Under the pieces are notes generated by a model. The model was not told the DNA's origin and made no database searches. It was given only the letters and a program-made list of their open reading frames with translations. 64,000 nucleotides of DNA from Sphaerospermopsis sp. SIO1G1 (GTDB lineage: Bacteria > Cyanobacteriota > Cyanobacteriia > Cyanobacteriales > Nostocaceae), in contig JAAHFX010000004.1 in assembly GCA_010672785.1 (NCBI GenBank), positions 1 to 64,000 of the forward strand. The letters run 5' to 3'. Shown piece by piece: positions 21,364-30,301 of the stretch. Every line of letters starts with the position of its first letter. The stretch's first letter is position 1. The translations under genes were made by a program, and so were the position numbers.

Positions 21364-23694
21364 ATGACTACAAATATTGACTTCCTTAGCCATCTTAACC
21401 CCAGTCAACGCCAAGCAGTTGAACATTACTGTGGGCCATTGTTAGTAGTAGCTGGTGCTGGTTCTGGTAAAACCCGTGCGCTTACCTATCGGATAGCAAA
21501 TTTAATTCTTCAACACCATGTTCATCCAGAAAACATTCTCGCTGTGACTTTTACTAATAAAGCTGCACGGGAAATGAAAGATAGGATACAAAGAATATTT
21601 GCAGAACAATGGTCAATGAAAGAATATGATCAAAAGTTTGATTTGTTACCAGAATATGAACAAACTCAAATCAGATCCAAGGTTTATCGCACTTATATTA
21701 AAAATATGTGGTGTGGAACTTTTCACAGTTTATTTTCCCGTATTCTCCGGTTTGATATTGAGAAATATCAAGATGAAAAAGGAAGACGTTGGACAAGAAA
21801 TTTTTCTATTTTTGATGAATCTGATGTTCAAAGTTTAATCAAAGAGATTGTCACTCAAGAATTAAATCTAGATAGTAAAAAATTTAATCCTAAATCTGTT
21901 AGATACGCTATTAGTAATGCTAAAAATCAAGGTTTCTCACCTCAAGAATTTGAAAAAGAACAACCAGATTATCGGGGTAGGGTAATTGCCGATGTTTATA
22001 GTCGTTATCAAGATAAGCTGGCGGTGAATAATGCTTTAGATTTTGATGATTTAATTTTAATTCCCACCAGACTATTTCAACAAAATGAACAGATATTAGC
22101 TTATTGGCATACTAGATTTAGACATATTTTAGTTGATGAATATCAAGATACAAATCGTACTCAATATAATTTAATTCAGTTATTAGTTACTAATGGTGAA
22201 ACTAATTTTAATGATTGGGACTGGGAATATCGCTCTGTGTTTGTTGTGGGTGATGCTGACCAATCAATTTATAGTTTTAGGATGGCAGATTTTACGATTT
22301 TGCTAGAATTTCAAGCTGATTTTGGGGATGGTTTAGAAGATGATGATACCAGAACAATGGTGAAATTGGAAGAAAACTATCGTTCTTGTGAAAATATTCT
22401 CCAAGCTGCTAATGAACTAATTGAAAATAACACCCAAAGAATTGAGAAAATTCTCAAACCGACAAGAGATCCAGGGGAAGCTATTTATTGTTATCATGCT
22501 GATGATGAAGTTGCTGAAGCAGATTTTGTTATTAATCAAATTAGAACTTTAGAACATCAAAACCCGGAAATAAATTGGGGTAATTTTGCTATTCTTTATC
22601 GTACTAATGCCCAATCTCGACCTTTTGAAGATTTACTAGTCAAATATCAAATTCCTTATACTGTTGTGGGGGGAATGAAATTTTATGATCGCAAGGAAAT
22701 TAAAGATGTAGTTGCTTATTTAAGGGTAATTAATAATCCTGCTGATACTGTCAGTTTATTAAGAATAATTAATACACCCAGGCGGGGAATTGGCAAAGCC
22801 ACAATTGAAGCTTTAGTAAATGCTTCCTTACAGTTGGGAACAACTTTATGGGAAATTATCAGTGATCAAACCTCTGTAAATACTTTAGCTGGACGTTCCG
22901 CTAAGTCTGTAAATAGCTTTGTGGGAATTATGGAAAAATGGCGAGAACAAATTACAAAAATACCTGGTTCTGAGATTTTACAAGGTATTTTAGAAGATTC
23001 GAGATATATTCAGGATTTACAAAATCAGGGTACAGATGAAGCGGATAATAGAATTAGTAATGTGAATGAGTTGAATAACGCCATTTTGCAATTTCAAGAA
23101 GAAAACCAAGGTGATGATATTTCTTTACAAGCATTTCTACAAAGTGCAGCTTTAAGTTCTGACTTAGATAACTTAAAAGAAGGACAAACGGCGGTTTCTT
23201 TGATGACATTGCACGCATCCAAAGGTTTGGAATTTCCAGTAGTATTCTTGGTAGGTTTAGAACAGGGATTATTTCCTGGTTATCGTTCTTTGCAAGATCC
23301 CGCTGCATTGGAAGAAGAAAGAAGATTATGTTATGTGGGAATAACTCGCGCTCAAGAAAGATTATACTTATCCCATGCTAGGGAAAGAAGATTATATGGA
23401 ACAAGAGAACCAGCAATGCGATCGCAATTTCTCGATGAAATACCCAGAGAATTATTAACAACTAAACAAAAAACCACTCGTAGTTTTACTAAAACAACAT
23501 CTAAGAAAAAGATTAAGCATAATCAGGATCAAAATTGGCAAGTGGGAGAAAAAGTTTTACATAAAAGTTTTGGAGTGGGGGAAATAACTCATGTGTTTGG
23601 AAATGGGAATAAAACATCTGTAGCGATTAAATTTGCTAGTTTAGGTCAGAAAATCATTGATCCCACCGTAGCAAAATTACAGAAAATAGATTGA
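21364..23694 (+). CDS. pcrA: ATP-dependent DNA helicase, UvrD/PcrA type
   Basis: A 776-residue superfamily 1A 3'-5' helicase. Motifs in order: Q motif LNPSQRQAV, Walker A GAGSGKTRALTYR, Ia TFTNKAAREM, II LVDEYQDTN, III VGDADQSIYSFR, IV ILYRTNAQSR, V TLHASKGLEFPVVFLVG, VI YVGITRAQERLYL. The C terminus has the Tudor-like segment WQVGEKVLHKSFGVGEI that binds RNA polymerase in PcrA/UvrD. It works in nucleotide excision repair and in clearing replication conflicts; uvrA is also in this window, though not linked. Two acidic insertions (around 290-330) are somewhat longer than in Bacillus PcrA. Confidence 0.94.
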   Translation: MTTNIDFLSHLNPSQRQAVEHYCGPLLVVAGAGSGKTRALTYRIANLILQHHVHPENILAVTFTNKAAREMKDRIQRIFAEQWSMKEYDQKFDLLPEYEQTQIRSKVYRTYIKNMWCGTFHSLFSRILRFDIEKYQDEKGRRWTRNFSIFDESDVQSLIKEIVTQELNLDSKKFNPKSVRYAISNAKNQGFSPQEFEKEQPDYRGRVIADVYSRYQDKLAVNNALDFDDLILIPTRLFQQNEQILAYWHTRFRHILVDEYQDTNRTQYNLIQLLVTNGETNFNDWDWEYRSVFVVGDADQSIYSFRMADFTILLEFQADFGDGLEDDDTRTMVKLEENYRSCENILQAANELIENNTQRIEKILKPTRDPGEAIYCYHADDEVAEADFVINQIRTLEHQNPEINWGNFAILYRTNAQSRPFEDLLVKYQIPYTVVGGMKFYDRKEIKDVVAYLRVINNPADTVSLLRIINTPRRGIGKATIEALVNASLQLGTTLWEIISDQTSVNTLAGRSAKSVNSFVGIMEKWREQITKIPGSEILQGILEDSRYIQDLQNQGTDEADNRISNVNELNNAILQFQEENQGDDISLQAFLQSAALSSDLDNLKEGQTAVSLMTLHASKGLEFPVVFLVGLEQGLFPGYRSLQDPAALEEERRLCYVGITRAQERLYLSHARERRLYGTREPAMRSQFLDEIPRELLTTKQKTTRSFTKTTSKKKIKHNQDQNWQVGEKVLHKSFGVGEITHVFGNGNKTSVAIKFASLGQKIIDPTVAKLQKID

Positions 23695-24100
23695 ATTTTC
23701 TCTCTTCCTTCCTGTTCTTTACATATTCGTGATTCATACAACAGGTATTCCTATAGTGGGAAGGTAATATTCATTAATTTTGATTAATCTCCACAAAATG
23801 ATATTATCTCTGTTAAGTCAGCAAGTCAGCAGTCAGTAAGCAATAAAAATAAGCTGTAAATTGCTGTCATTAACAATTATGTTAACAAAAATTAGCATCC
23901 TTGTTATTATCGCAGTCTATTTTCAGATCATAGCTATTAGATATCTCCGGAAATTAAATATCCGCGGCGTGAAACCCTTGTAGAGACGTTGCATGCAACG
24001 TCTCTACATTCTTTTTCACCAGATGTCTATTTACTGATATCTGATCACTGACACTTTTTGCATAACATTCAAAAGATAATTTTTGTGGAGATAATCAAAT
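23695..24100. other. Intergenic with a palindromic repeat
   Basis: About 400 bases holding a perfect palindrome at 23979-24008. Otherwise AT-rich with nothing recognised. A weak gtggag ribosome binding site precedes the methyltransferase ATG. Confidence 0.5.
23979..24008. repeat. Perfect palindromic repeat (gagacgttgcatgcaacgtc core)
   Basis: The stretch around tagagacgttgcatgcaac is its own reverse complement over 30 bases. This gtagagacg/cgtctctac palindrome is a familiar intergenic repeat in Nostocales genomes. Confidence 0.75.
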
Positions 24101-24826
24101 ATGGCAACCATGAATCAATATACCGATATCACAGACTATTATGATCTGTTAGTTACCCAAGGCTACTACAATTATCAAGGAATGGCTGAAGCTGTATATT
24201 CCGTCATGCAAGGTAGAGAGAAAGTTTTGGATCTGGGTGTAGGAACAGGATTATTAGCTGAAGAATTGTTAAAACTCGCTCCTGAATGTGAATTTACAGG
24301 AGTTGACATCACCGCATCTATGCTAGAAATTGCCAGGGAAAGATTAGGAGAAAATGTCAAACTGGTAGAAGCTGATGTGATCAAAATGGATCTTCAGGAA
24401 ACTTTTGATATGGCAATTTCTAGTGGAGGAGTTTGGATTATTAGTCAACGAGGTGACAAAAATAATTTAGGAACTCATGGAGGAGATATTGAACTTCATC
24501 TGCAAGGATTAATTAATCTTGCTAAACATATTCGTCAAGATGGATTAGTTCTTTTGAATTTACAAGCAGATCAAGCAAATAAGGAAACAAATCTACCTGA
24601 TGGAATTGTTTATTCTCAGGAAGTGAAGAAAATCTCAGAAGATGAAGAAAATGAATTGATTGAAAAAAGTTATTTCTTTAAAAGAAATGGTGAAATACTA
24701 GCTCAACAACATTTGATACTAGGTTTTATTAAGGAATGGAAAAAAGAGGAACTCATGGAAAAAGCTGGGTTTGCTTTTGTTGGTGCTGATCAAAATCAGA
24801 AATTTCATATCTACAAGAGAATTTGA
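24101..24826 (+). CDS. Class I SAM-dependent methyltransferase
   Basis: 241 residues. The SAM-binding motif I is VLDLGVGTGLLAEELL (about 43-58), followed by the acidic motif II residue in FTGVDITASMLEIA and motif III-like VEADVIKMDL. The fold is that of small Rossmann methyltransferases of the Methyltransf_25 type. Substrate is not evident; the C-terminal half (about 140-241) is rich in Lys/Glu. A factor-independent terminator follows at 24894-24917. It stands alone. Confidence 0.85.
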   Translation: MATMNQYTDITDYYDLLVTQGYYNYQGMAEAVYSVMQGREKVLDLGVGTGLLAEELLKLAPECEFTGVDITASMLEIARERLGENVKLVEADVIKMDLQETFDMAISSGGVWIISQRGDKNNLGTHGGDIELHLQGLINLAKHIRQDGLVLLNLQADQANKETNLPDGIVYSQEVKKISEDEENELIEKSYFFKRNGEILAQQHLILGFIKEWKKEELMEKAGFAFVGADQNQKFHIYKRI

Positions 24827-24893
24827 ATTAGTTAACACTAACCACTTTAAAAGCATTGATGGATAATTCACTAAATCATAAGTTTTTATAAAT

Positions 24894-24917
24894 AGGGCTT
24901 TTCATAAGCCTTTTTTA
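24894..24917 (+). terminator. Terminator of the methyltransferase gene
   Basis: Stem ggctt/aagcc with a ttcat loop followed by six T. The T run overlaps the stop codon of the convergent gene. Confidence 0.75.
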
Positions 24918-25451
24918 CTGTTCATAAACTACATACCAAGGAGTAATCAAATTTTCCGATTCTTGATAAAGCATACGAGTATATCTTGAATTAGAAGTCA
25001 CATCTTTATCTAACCAACCAGAAAAATTAGAAATTGAATTAATTAAATTTTGGGGACAACTTTGATAGTTAGCAATTTCATTAACTGGGAAAAAGTTTTT
25101 CATTTTAAAATATCTCACTAATCTTAACTCTTTACAAAAACCAATTATTTTTTTATATTGAGCTATACCTTGAAGATTTTTTCCTAATTGGGTGAGGATC
25201 AATTCCCTATTATTAAATTCAGCCCAAACAGTTCCTAGTTCAATATAAATAGATTCAGAATTAGAATGATTCCAAGTCATCATACAACCAACTATTTGAC
25301 TATTATCAAGAATAAAATCTGCTGTTTTATTCTGATATTTTTGCCACATGGTTTCCACACTAATTCTACTAATATCTAAAGTGTCATACGCCAATAATCT
25401 AATTTTTAAATCACTCAACATATCTTTATTAATTGATGTCTGATATTCCAT
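24915..25451 (-). CDS. Hypothetical protein, possibly GNAT-like
   Basis: 178 residues with no motif I can name with certainty. The order of elements (an N-terminal helix pair, FILDNSQIVGCMMTWNH as a beta hairpin, IYIELGTVWAEFNNREL as a strand and turn, then a helix LTQLGKNLQGIAQYKKIIGFC) resembles N-acetyltransferase folds. The acetyl-CoA loop (R/Q-x-x-G-x-G/A) is not clear. The start is ATG with no good ribosome binding site. Convergent with the methyltransferase. Treat as a real but uncharacterised gene. Confidence 0.55.
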   Translation of the reverse strand: MEYQTSINKDMLSDLKIRLLAYDTLDISRISVETMWQKYQNKTADFILDNSQIVGCMMTWNHSNSESIYIELGTVWAEFNNRELILTQLGKNLQGIAQYKKIIGFCKELRLVRYFKMKNFFPVNEIANYQSCPQNLINSISNFSGWLDKDVTSNSRYTRMLYQESENLITPWYVVYEQ

Positions 25452-26073
25452 ATAATATATATTTTTTGAACAGTTAATTTTTTGGCAATATGATCTGATA
25501 ATCTATACTTATTGGCAGTTTTCAAAGGTAAATCTAAGGTATGAAATTACGATTCAGGAAACAGGGAACTCTTAACAGGGAATAGTTATATTAACAATGA
25601 GTTCCAATCATATAAAATCCAAAATCTAAAATCATACCCTGTTAGCAGCAATACCGAATATTTTTCATTACTCAACTTTTATTAAGTTAATCAATCACAA
25701 ACATGATGTTACTATATATACATTCATATTCAAAGAATAGCAACAAGGTTTTACATTTCTCTAAATATTCATGAAAAATTCATCATTTCTTCAGTGATAT
25801 AGAGGGATGCAAAAAAATGGAAACCCTTGATAAATCTAAATTTTACCCACATATACCCAGTCAAATCTAAATTTTTAATCAGGATTAAATTTATATTTTT
25901 AGTAAAAATACCGAAACGATTTGACAATTAATCAGTTTTCTATGTCACAATAGATGACTAGAGATCAAAAAACTAAGTCAAGCACATAACCGCATATCTG
26001 TATTCCATAAATACAATAGAAATACAGTGTTATATATTAATTTTAGATACCCTAATGTTTGCGGAGTCGCCCC
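25452..26073. other. Upstream region of the acyl-AMP ligase operon
   Basis: About 620 AT-rich bases. A ttgaca at 25921-25926 looks like a -35 element, but no well-spaced -10 was seen; tatatt at about 26033 is another AT element. The ligase ATG is preceded by cggag. No repeat arrays here, unlike most gaps in the window. Confidence 0.45.
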
Positions 26074-27912
26074 ATGACTCAAAACCCAGCTATCCAAAAT
26101 TCGCCCATGAGCAACTTTTCCACACTAGTTGAATTACTACGCTGGCGTGCTGTCAATCAGACAGATAAACTCGCTTATACCTTCCTGGTAGATGGGAAAA
26201 AAGAAGGTGCAACACTCACCTACTCAGAACTAGATCACGTAGCCCGTGCTATTGGTGTATTGTTACAAAAACATAACGCCAAAGGACAAAGGGCATTATT
26301 ACTTTACCCACAAGGACTGGAAGTTTTAACAGCTTTCTTGGGTTGCCTGTATGCAGGAGTTATAGCCATACCTGTTCCCCCGCCAGATGCAGGTAGATTA
26401 AAACGAGCATTGCCTCGATTGAGAGCGATTGTCAAAGATGCTAACGCTACCTTTGCCTTTACTAATCGCAGCTTTCTAGAAATTCTCCAGAAGGAAGACT
26501 CAGACTTCCCAGAGTTTAAAGAAATGACCTGGGTAGCCACAGAAGATGTTGATTTAGAAATAGCAGATCAGTGGCAAGATCCTCAAGTTAGTGCTGATAG
26601 TTTGGCATATTTGCAATATACCTCTGGTTCAACCTCCACACCGAAAGGGGTGATGATCAGCCATCACAACATCATGCACCATTGTGGTTATCTGCAAAAA
26701 GCCTGTGGATATGACGAAGAAAGTGTTTCCATCACTTGGATGCCCTATTTCCATGACTATGGCTTGGTAGAAGGAATGACAGTACCACTGTACAACGGTC
26801 ACCCTTGTTATATAATATCCCCTCTGGCATTTATTAAACGTCCACTGCGCTGGTTGCAAGCTATTCAACGTTATCGGGGTACTCACTCCCAAGCCCCGAA
26901 CTTTGCCTATGAGTTGTGTGTAACTCGTGTTACAGATGAACAAGTAGCTAGTTTAGATTTAAGTAATTGGCAAGCAGCAGGAAACGCAGCCGAACCCATA
27001 AACCCTAGAGTTTTAGAAGAATTTTATACAAAATTTGCTCCCGCTGGTTTTCAGTGGGAAACCTTCGCACCTGCCTATGGTTTAGCAGAAGATACATTAT
27101 TAGTATCAACCAGTCCGAAACAAACAGCCCCAGTGCTATGTCTGGTGAAAAAATCAGAAATAGAAAAGAACAAAATAGTCGAAGCGGATGCTTGGGGTGA
27201 TGGAGTCCGGGCTATTCCTGGATGTGGACAACTAGTGTGTGATACCAAAGTGGCAATAGTTGATCCTGATACCTTAAAACCTTGTCAACCGGATGAAGTA
27301 GGAGAAGTTTGGGTATCTGATCCGAGTGTGGCTGGTGGTTATTGGCAACGTCCAGAAGTGAGTGAAGAAACTTTCCGTGCCTATACCGCAGATACTAAAG
27401 AAGGTCCATTTTTGCGGACTGGAGATTTAGGTTTTATGCGGGGTGGTGAATTGTTCATTACTGGGCGGATCAAAGATTTGATTATTATTCGTGGTACTAA
27501 CCATTACCCCCAAGATATTGAGTGGACAGTTCAACAAATACATCCTTGCTTGCGCCCTGACTACGGTGCAGCCTTCTCCATAGATGCAGACGGGGAAGAA
27601 AAATTAGTAGTAGTGCAGGAAGTCAAACGCAACCCTGAAGAATATCAAACAGAAGAAGTAATTACTAATATTCGTCAGGCGATCGCCGAAATTCATGAAC
27701 TGCAAGTTTACGCTGTGGTTTTAGCTAAACCAGGTAATATCCTTAAAACCTCCAGTGGCAAAATTCAACGCCGTGCTTGTAAAGCCAATTTCCTATCCCA
27801 TGAGTTACAAGTATTAGCAGACTGGAGCGAAAACCCTAAATACAACGACCACTATCGGGAACTATCAAAAGAAGTAGACAGTTTACTAGATCAAGTGCAA
27901 GTGAAAAATTAA
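26074..27912 (+). CDS. Fatty acyl-AMP ligase (FAAL)
   Basis: A 612-residue ANL-superfamily enzyme that should activate a free fatty acid as acyl-AMP and pass it to an ACP rather than to CoA. The AMP-binding loop is YTSGSTSTPKGVMISHHN (about 186), A5 is PAYGLAEDT, A8 region is FLRTGDLGFM, and the catalytic Lys is in TSSGKIQRRACKA near the end. The early part (LLLYPQGLEVLTAFLGCLYAG and PVPPPDAGRLKRAL) is that of FAAL/FadD32-like enzymes. ATG 26074 has cggag upstream; a TTG at 26059 would add five residues. The next two genes are an acyl-CoA dehydrogenase-like enzyme (11 bases on) and an ACP, which supports ACP loading. Confidence 0.9.
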   Translation: MTQNPAIQNSPMSNFSTLVELLRWRAVNQTDKLAYTFLVDGKKEGATLTYSELDHVARAIGVLLQKHNAKGQRALLLYPQGLEVLTAFLGCLYAGVIAIPVPPPDAGRLKRALPRLRAIVKDANATFAFTNRSFLEILQKEDSDFPEFKEMTWVATEDVDLEIADQWQDPQVSADSLAYLQYTSGSTSTPKGVMISHHNIMHHCGYLQKACGYDEESVSITWMPYFHDYGLVEGMTVPLYNGHPCYIISPLAFIKRPLRWLQAIQRYRGTHSQAPNFAYELCVTRVTDEQVASLDLSNWQAAGNAAEPINPRVLEEFYTKFAPAGFQWETFAPAYGLAEDTLLVSTSPKQTAPVLCLVKKSEIEKNKIVEADAWGDGVRAIPGCGQLVCDTKVAIVDPDTLKPCQPDEVGEVWVSDPSVAGGYWQRPEVSEETFRAYTADTKEGPFLRTGDLGFMRGGELFITGRIKDLIIIRGTNHYPQDIEWTVQQIHPCLRPDYGAAFSIDADGEEKLVVVQEVKRNPEEYQTEEVITNIRQAIAEIHELQVYAVVLAKPGNILKTSSGKIQRRACKANFLSHELQVLADWSENPKYNDHYRELSKEVDSLLDQVQVKN

Positions 27913-27922
27913 GGAGAACATC

Positions 27923-29731
27923 ATGCCGCAACTCAAACAATTTTGGGTCGCCGAAGCACTAGAAAAGGGTTTAGGCGATCCTTGCCAACCAGATAGTATG
28001 ATGTCCTTTAAACAGGTCATGGATCTGGATGAAAAAGAAGAATTTCCTGATGAAATCATAGACTGGCTATATAACTGGAAACTCCAACATTACTACATTC
28101 CCACAGAATGCGGTGGTGAATTTACTGGATTTGATGAATTTGTTTCCTTCGTACGTGTCTTATCCCGACGAGATCAAACAGCGGGAATAGCCTTTACCAC
28201 CATGTTTTGGTCATATCTGGTGTGGATGGCAGGAACAGATGAACAAAAACAAATCCTCTCTAGCTATATGAAGAATAACAACGGCACAATGTGTCTAGCT
28301 TATTCCGAAAAGGCTCACGGCAGCGATTTGCTAGGTGGGGATATGAAAGCTGTCAAAGTCGAAGGTGGTTATTTAATGAGCGGGGAAAAATGGCCAATTA
28401 ACCGTGCTACCCGTTCTGGAGTCTCCTTTGTTTTGGCGCAAACAGACCCACAAGGAGGGCCTCGCAGCCTTTCCCTGTTCATGGTGGAAAAAAGCAAAAT
28501 TGACCCAGATAGATATAGTAATCTACCCAAAATCCTCACTCATGGGATTAGGGGTTCAGATATGAGTGGGATCAAATTTGATAACTGCTTTATTCCTGAA
28601 GCGATGCTTTTGGGATCTGAGGGTGCAGGTTTGGAACTGGCTTTAAAAGGTTTCCAAATTACCAGAGCTTTGTGTGCAGCTTTTTCCCAAGGTGCAGCTG
28701 ATACAGCTTTACGAACAACCTTAAAATTTGCATTGGGTCGTAAATTATACGGTAAAACAGTATTTGATATGCCCCAACCCCGGCGCACCCTCACAAATGC
28801 GTTCTTAGATATCTTGATTTGTGAATGTTCTACCTACGGCGTAGCTAGAGGCTTTAGTACCATACCTGAACAAATTAGCGCGTGGTCAGCTGTAGTAAAA
28901 TATTTTGTAACCACGACTTTAGAAAAAGTTGTGAATGATGTTTCCGTAGTCTTAGGTTCACGGTTCTATATGCGAGAGGCACATGACTGGGGAATTTTCC
29001 AGAAAGTGCTACGTGATAACTCTATCATTAGTATGTTTGATGGTAGTAGTATTGTTAACCTTCATGCCTTGTTACTGCAACTGAGACAGTTAACCAAAAC
29101 CCGCGCCAGAAATGCAGGTAAGAACCCAGAGGCTTTAGAAGCAAGGTTATCTACTACTTTCGACTTTACTCAGCCTCTACCTAACTTCGATGGTAAAAAA
29201 TTGGAGTTAGTCAACCGTGGTGGAGATGATTTATTACAAGGACTGGAATTAGCAATCTCCTCCTTGGAGAAATTAAAAAGTGACTCTAATTTGAATCCAG
29301 ATACTCTTTATCAAATCATTACCTTAACAGGTATAGTCCGAGAAGAGTTAAGTAATCTAGATAAAGAGATTACAAATTCTACTTTCCAGTTTGGTCACGA
29401 ACAAGACCCTGAATTTTTTGACATGGCTAAAAAATACTGTGTATTACACGCATCTGCTGCTTGTGTGTATACATGGATTTATAATCGTGATCATCTGGAA
29501 GGATTTTTTGCTAATGGAGAATGGTTAGCATTGAGTTTACGTAGACTAATGTTAAACTTAAGACAAGATCAGTCACTACCTAAAAGGATAGATGATACCA
29601 GTCTTACCCAAGAAATGATTCGTTTATACAATGAAGATAAAATGTTTTCCATATTTCCTTTCCAATTAGCAAAATCTCAAACACAGGAAAACAGTACAGA
29701 TACAAGTCCAAAACTCCAACTCCAAACCTAA
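27923..29731 (+). CDS. Acyl-CoA dehydrogenase-like flavoprotein (probable acyl-ACP oxidase/dehydrogenase)
   Basis: 602 residues, well above the roughly 380 of a common acyl-CoA dehydrogenase; the extra length is a C-terminal helical part after about residue 400. FAD-dependent core: MCLAYSEKAHGSDL, SGEKWPINRATRSG, KILTHGIRGSDMSGIKFD and GFQITRALCAA. The usual catalytic Glu of the YEGT motif is replaced by Asp (SMFDGSSIVN). It starts 10 bases after the ligase stop, with aaggaga as ribosome binding site, and four bases before the ACP gene, so the three are translated together. Likely role: introduce a double bond into an ACP-bound fatty acid; substrate is inference. Confidence 0.85.
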   Translation: MPQLKQFWVAEALEKGLGDPCQPDSMMSFKQVMDLDEKEEFPDEIIDWLYNWKLQHYYIPTECGGEFTGFDEFVSFVRVLSRRDQTAGIAFTTMFWSYLVWMAGTDEQKQILSSYMKNNNGTMCLAYSEKAHGSDLLGGDMKAVKVEGGYLMSGEKWPINRATRSGVSFVLAQTDPQGGPRSLSLFMVEKSKIDPDRYSNLPKILTHGIRGSDMSGIKFDNCFIPEAMLLGSEGAGLELALKGFQITRALCAAFSQGAADTALRTTLKFALGRKLYGKTVFDMPQPRRTLTNAFLDILICECSTYGVARGFSTIPEQISAWSAVVKYFVTTTLEKVVNDVSVVLGSRFYMREAHDWGIFQKVLRDNSIISMFDGSSIVNLHALLLQLRQLTKTRARNAGKNPEALEARLSTTFDFTQPLPNFDGKKLELVNRGGDDLLQGLELAISSLEKLKSDSNLNPDTLYQIITLTGIVREELSNLDKEITNSTFQFGHEQDPEFFDMAKKYCVLHASAACVYTWIYNRDHLEGFFANGEWLALSLRRLMLNLRQDQSLPKRIDDTSLTQEMIRLYNEDKMFSIFPFQLAKSQTQENSTDTSPKLQLQT

Positions 29732-29735
29732 CACT

Positions 29736-30092
29736 ATGAATGCAGTAGATACTATTCAAAATTGGTTGGTTAACCAAATTGCCACACAGTTAAAAATTGC
29801 ACCTGAAACAATTCAAGTCAGTGAACCTCTCACCCGCTATGGTTTAGATTCCATTGACTCTGTAACTATTGTTGGTGATATGGAAGACTGGTTAGATGCA
29901 GAATTACCCTCCACCTTACTTTGGGATTATCCCACTATTGCAAAAGCTGCTGAATATTTAGTAGATGAAGTGGGTGTGTCTCCAGAAGAAACAGCTACTC
30001 CTCAACCAGCAGCAGCAACTAGCAAACCCAAAGCAGAAGCAACCGCAGGTAAAGGCTTGGGTGGCCTGTGGAACAAAATTAGTGGTAGCTAA
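29736..30092 (+). CDS. Acyl carrier protein
   Basis: 118 residues. The phosphopantetheine attachment Ser is Ser39 in RYGLDSIDSV, preceded by the usual helix I and loop. The domain ends at about residue 80 (DYPTIAKAAEYLVDEVG); an Ala/Pro/Thr-rich tail follows and ends in GLGGLWNKISGS, which could be a small membrane-binding or docking helix. The gene begins four bases after the dehydrogenase stop. It is a dedicated ACP, not the fatty-acid-synthesis AcpP. A tandem repeat (30092-30126) sits after its stop. Confidence 0.92.
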   Translation: MNAVDTIQNWLVNQIATQLKIAPETIQVSEPLTRYGLDSIDSVTIVGDMEDWLDAELPSTLLWDYPTIAKAAEYLVDEVGVSPEETATPQPAAATSKPKAEATAGKGLGGLWNKISGS

Positions 30093-30126
30093 TATTGGTG
30101 ATTAGTGATTGGTGATTGGTGATTGG
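30092..30126 (+). repeat. Short tandem repeat (gtgattggtgattg)
   Basis: Nine-base units of the gattggtga type directly after the ACP stop. Same family as 50655-50692 and, inverted, 17818-17862. Confidence 0.75.
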
Positions 30127-30301
30127 GAAAGTAGACAAAAGTTTCTGAATTTTGACTTGATATCACCCCCATCTCCCTAGTCACCAGTCACGATTACCTA
30201 GTAAATATCCACGAAAATTAGGTTTTCATCTATACAGGATCAGGATCTGAGATTCTTTTTCAAAGAAGTGTAGTAATTTAACAGGTTGGTGGGGTGGTGA
30301 A

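Noticed and set aside
21626..21838. Extra frame inside the helicase gene
   Set aside because: Shadow of pcrA in another frame.
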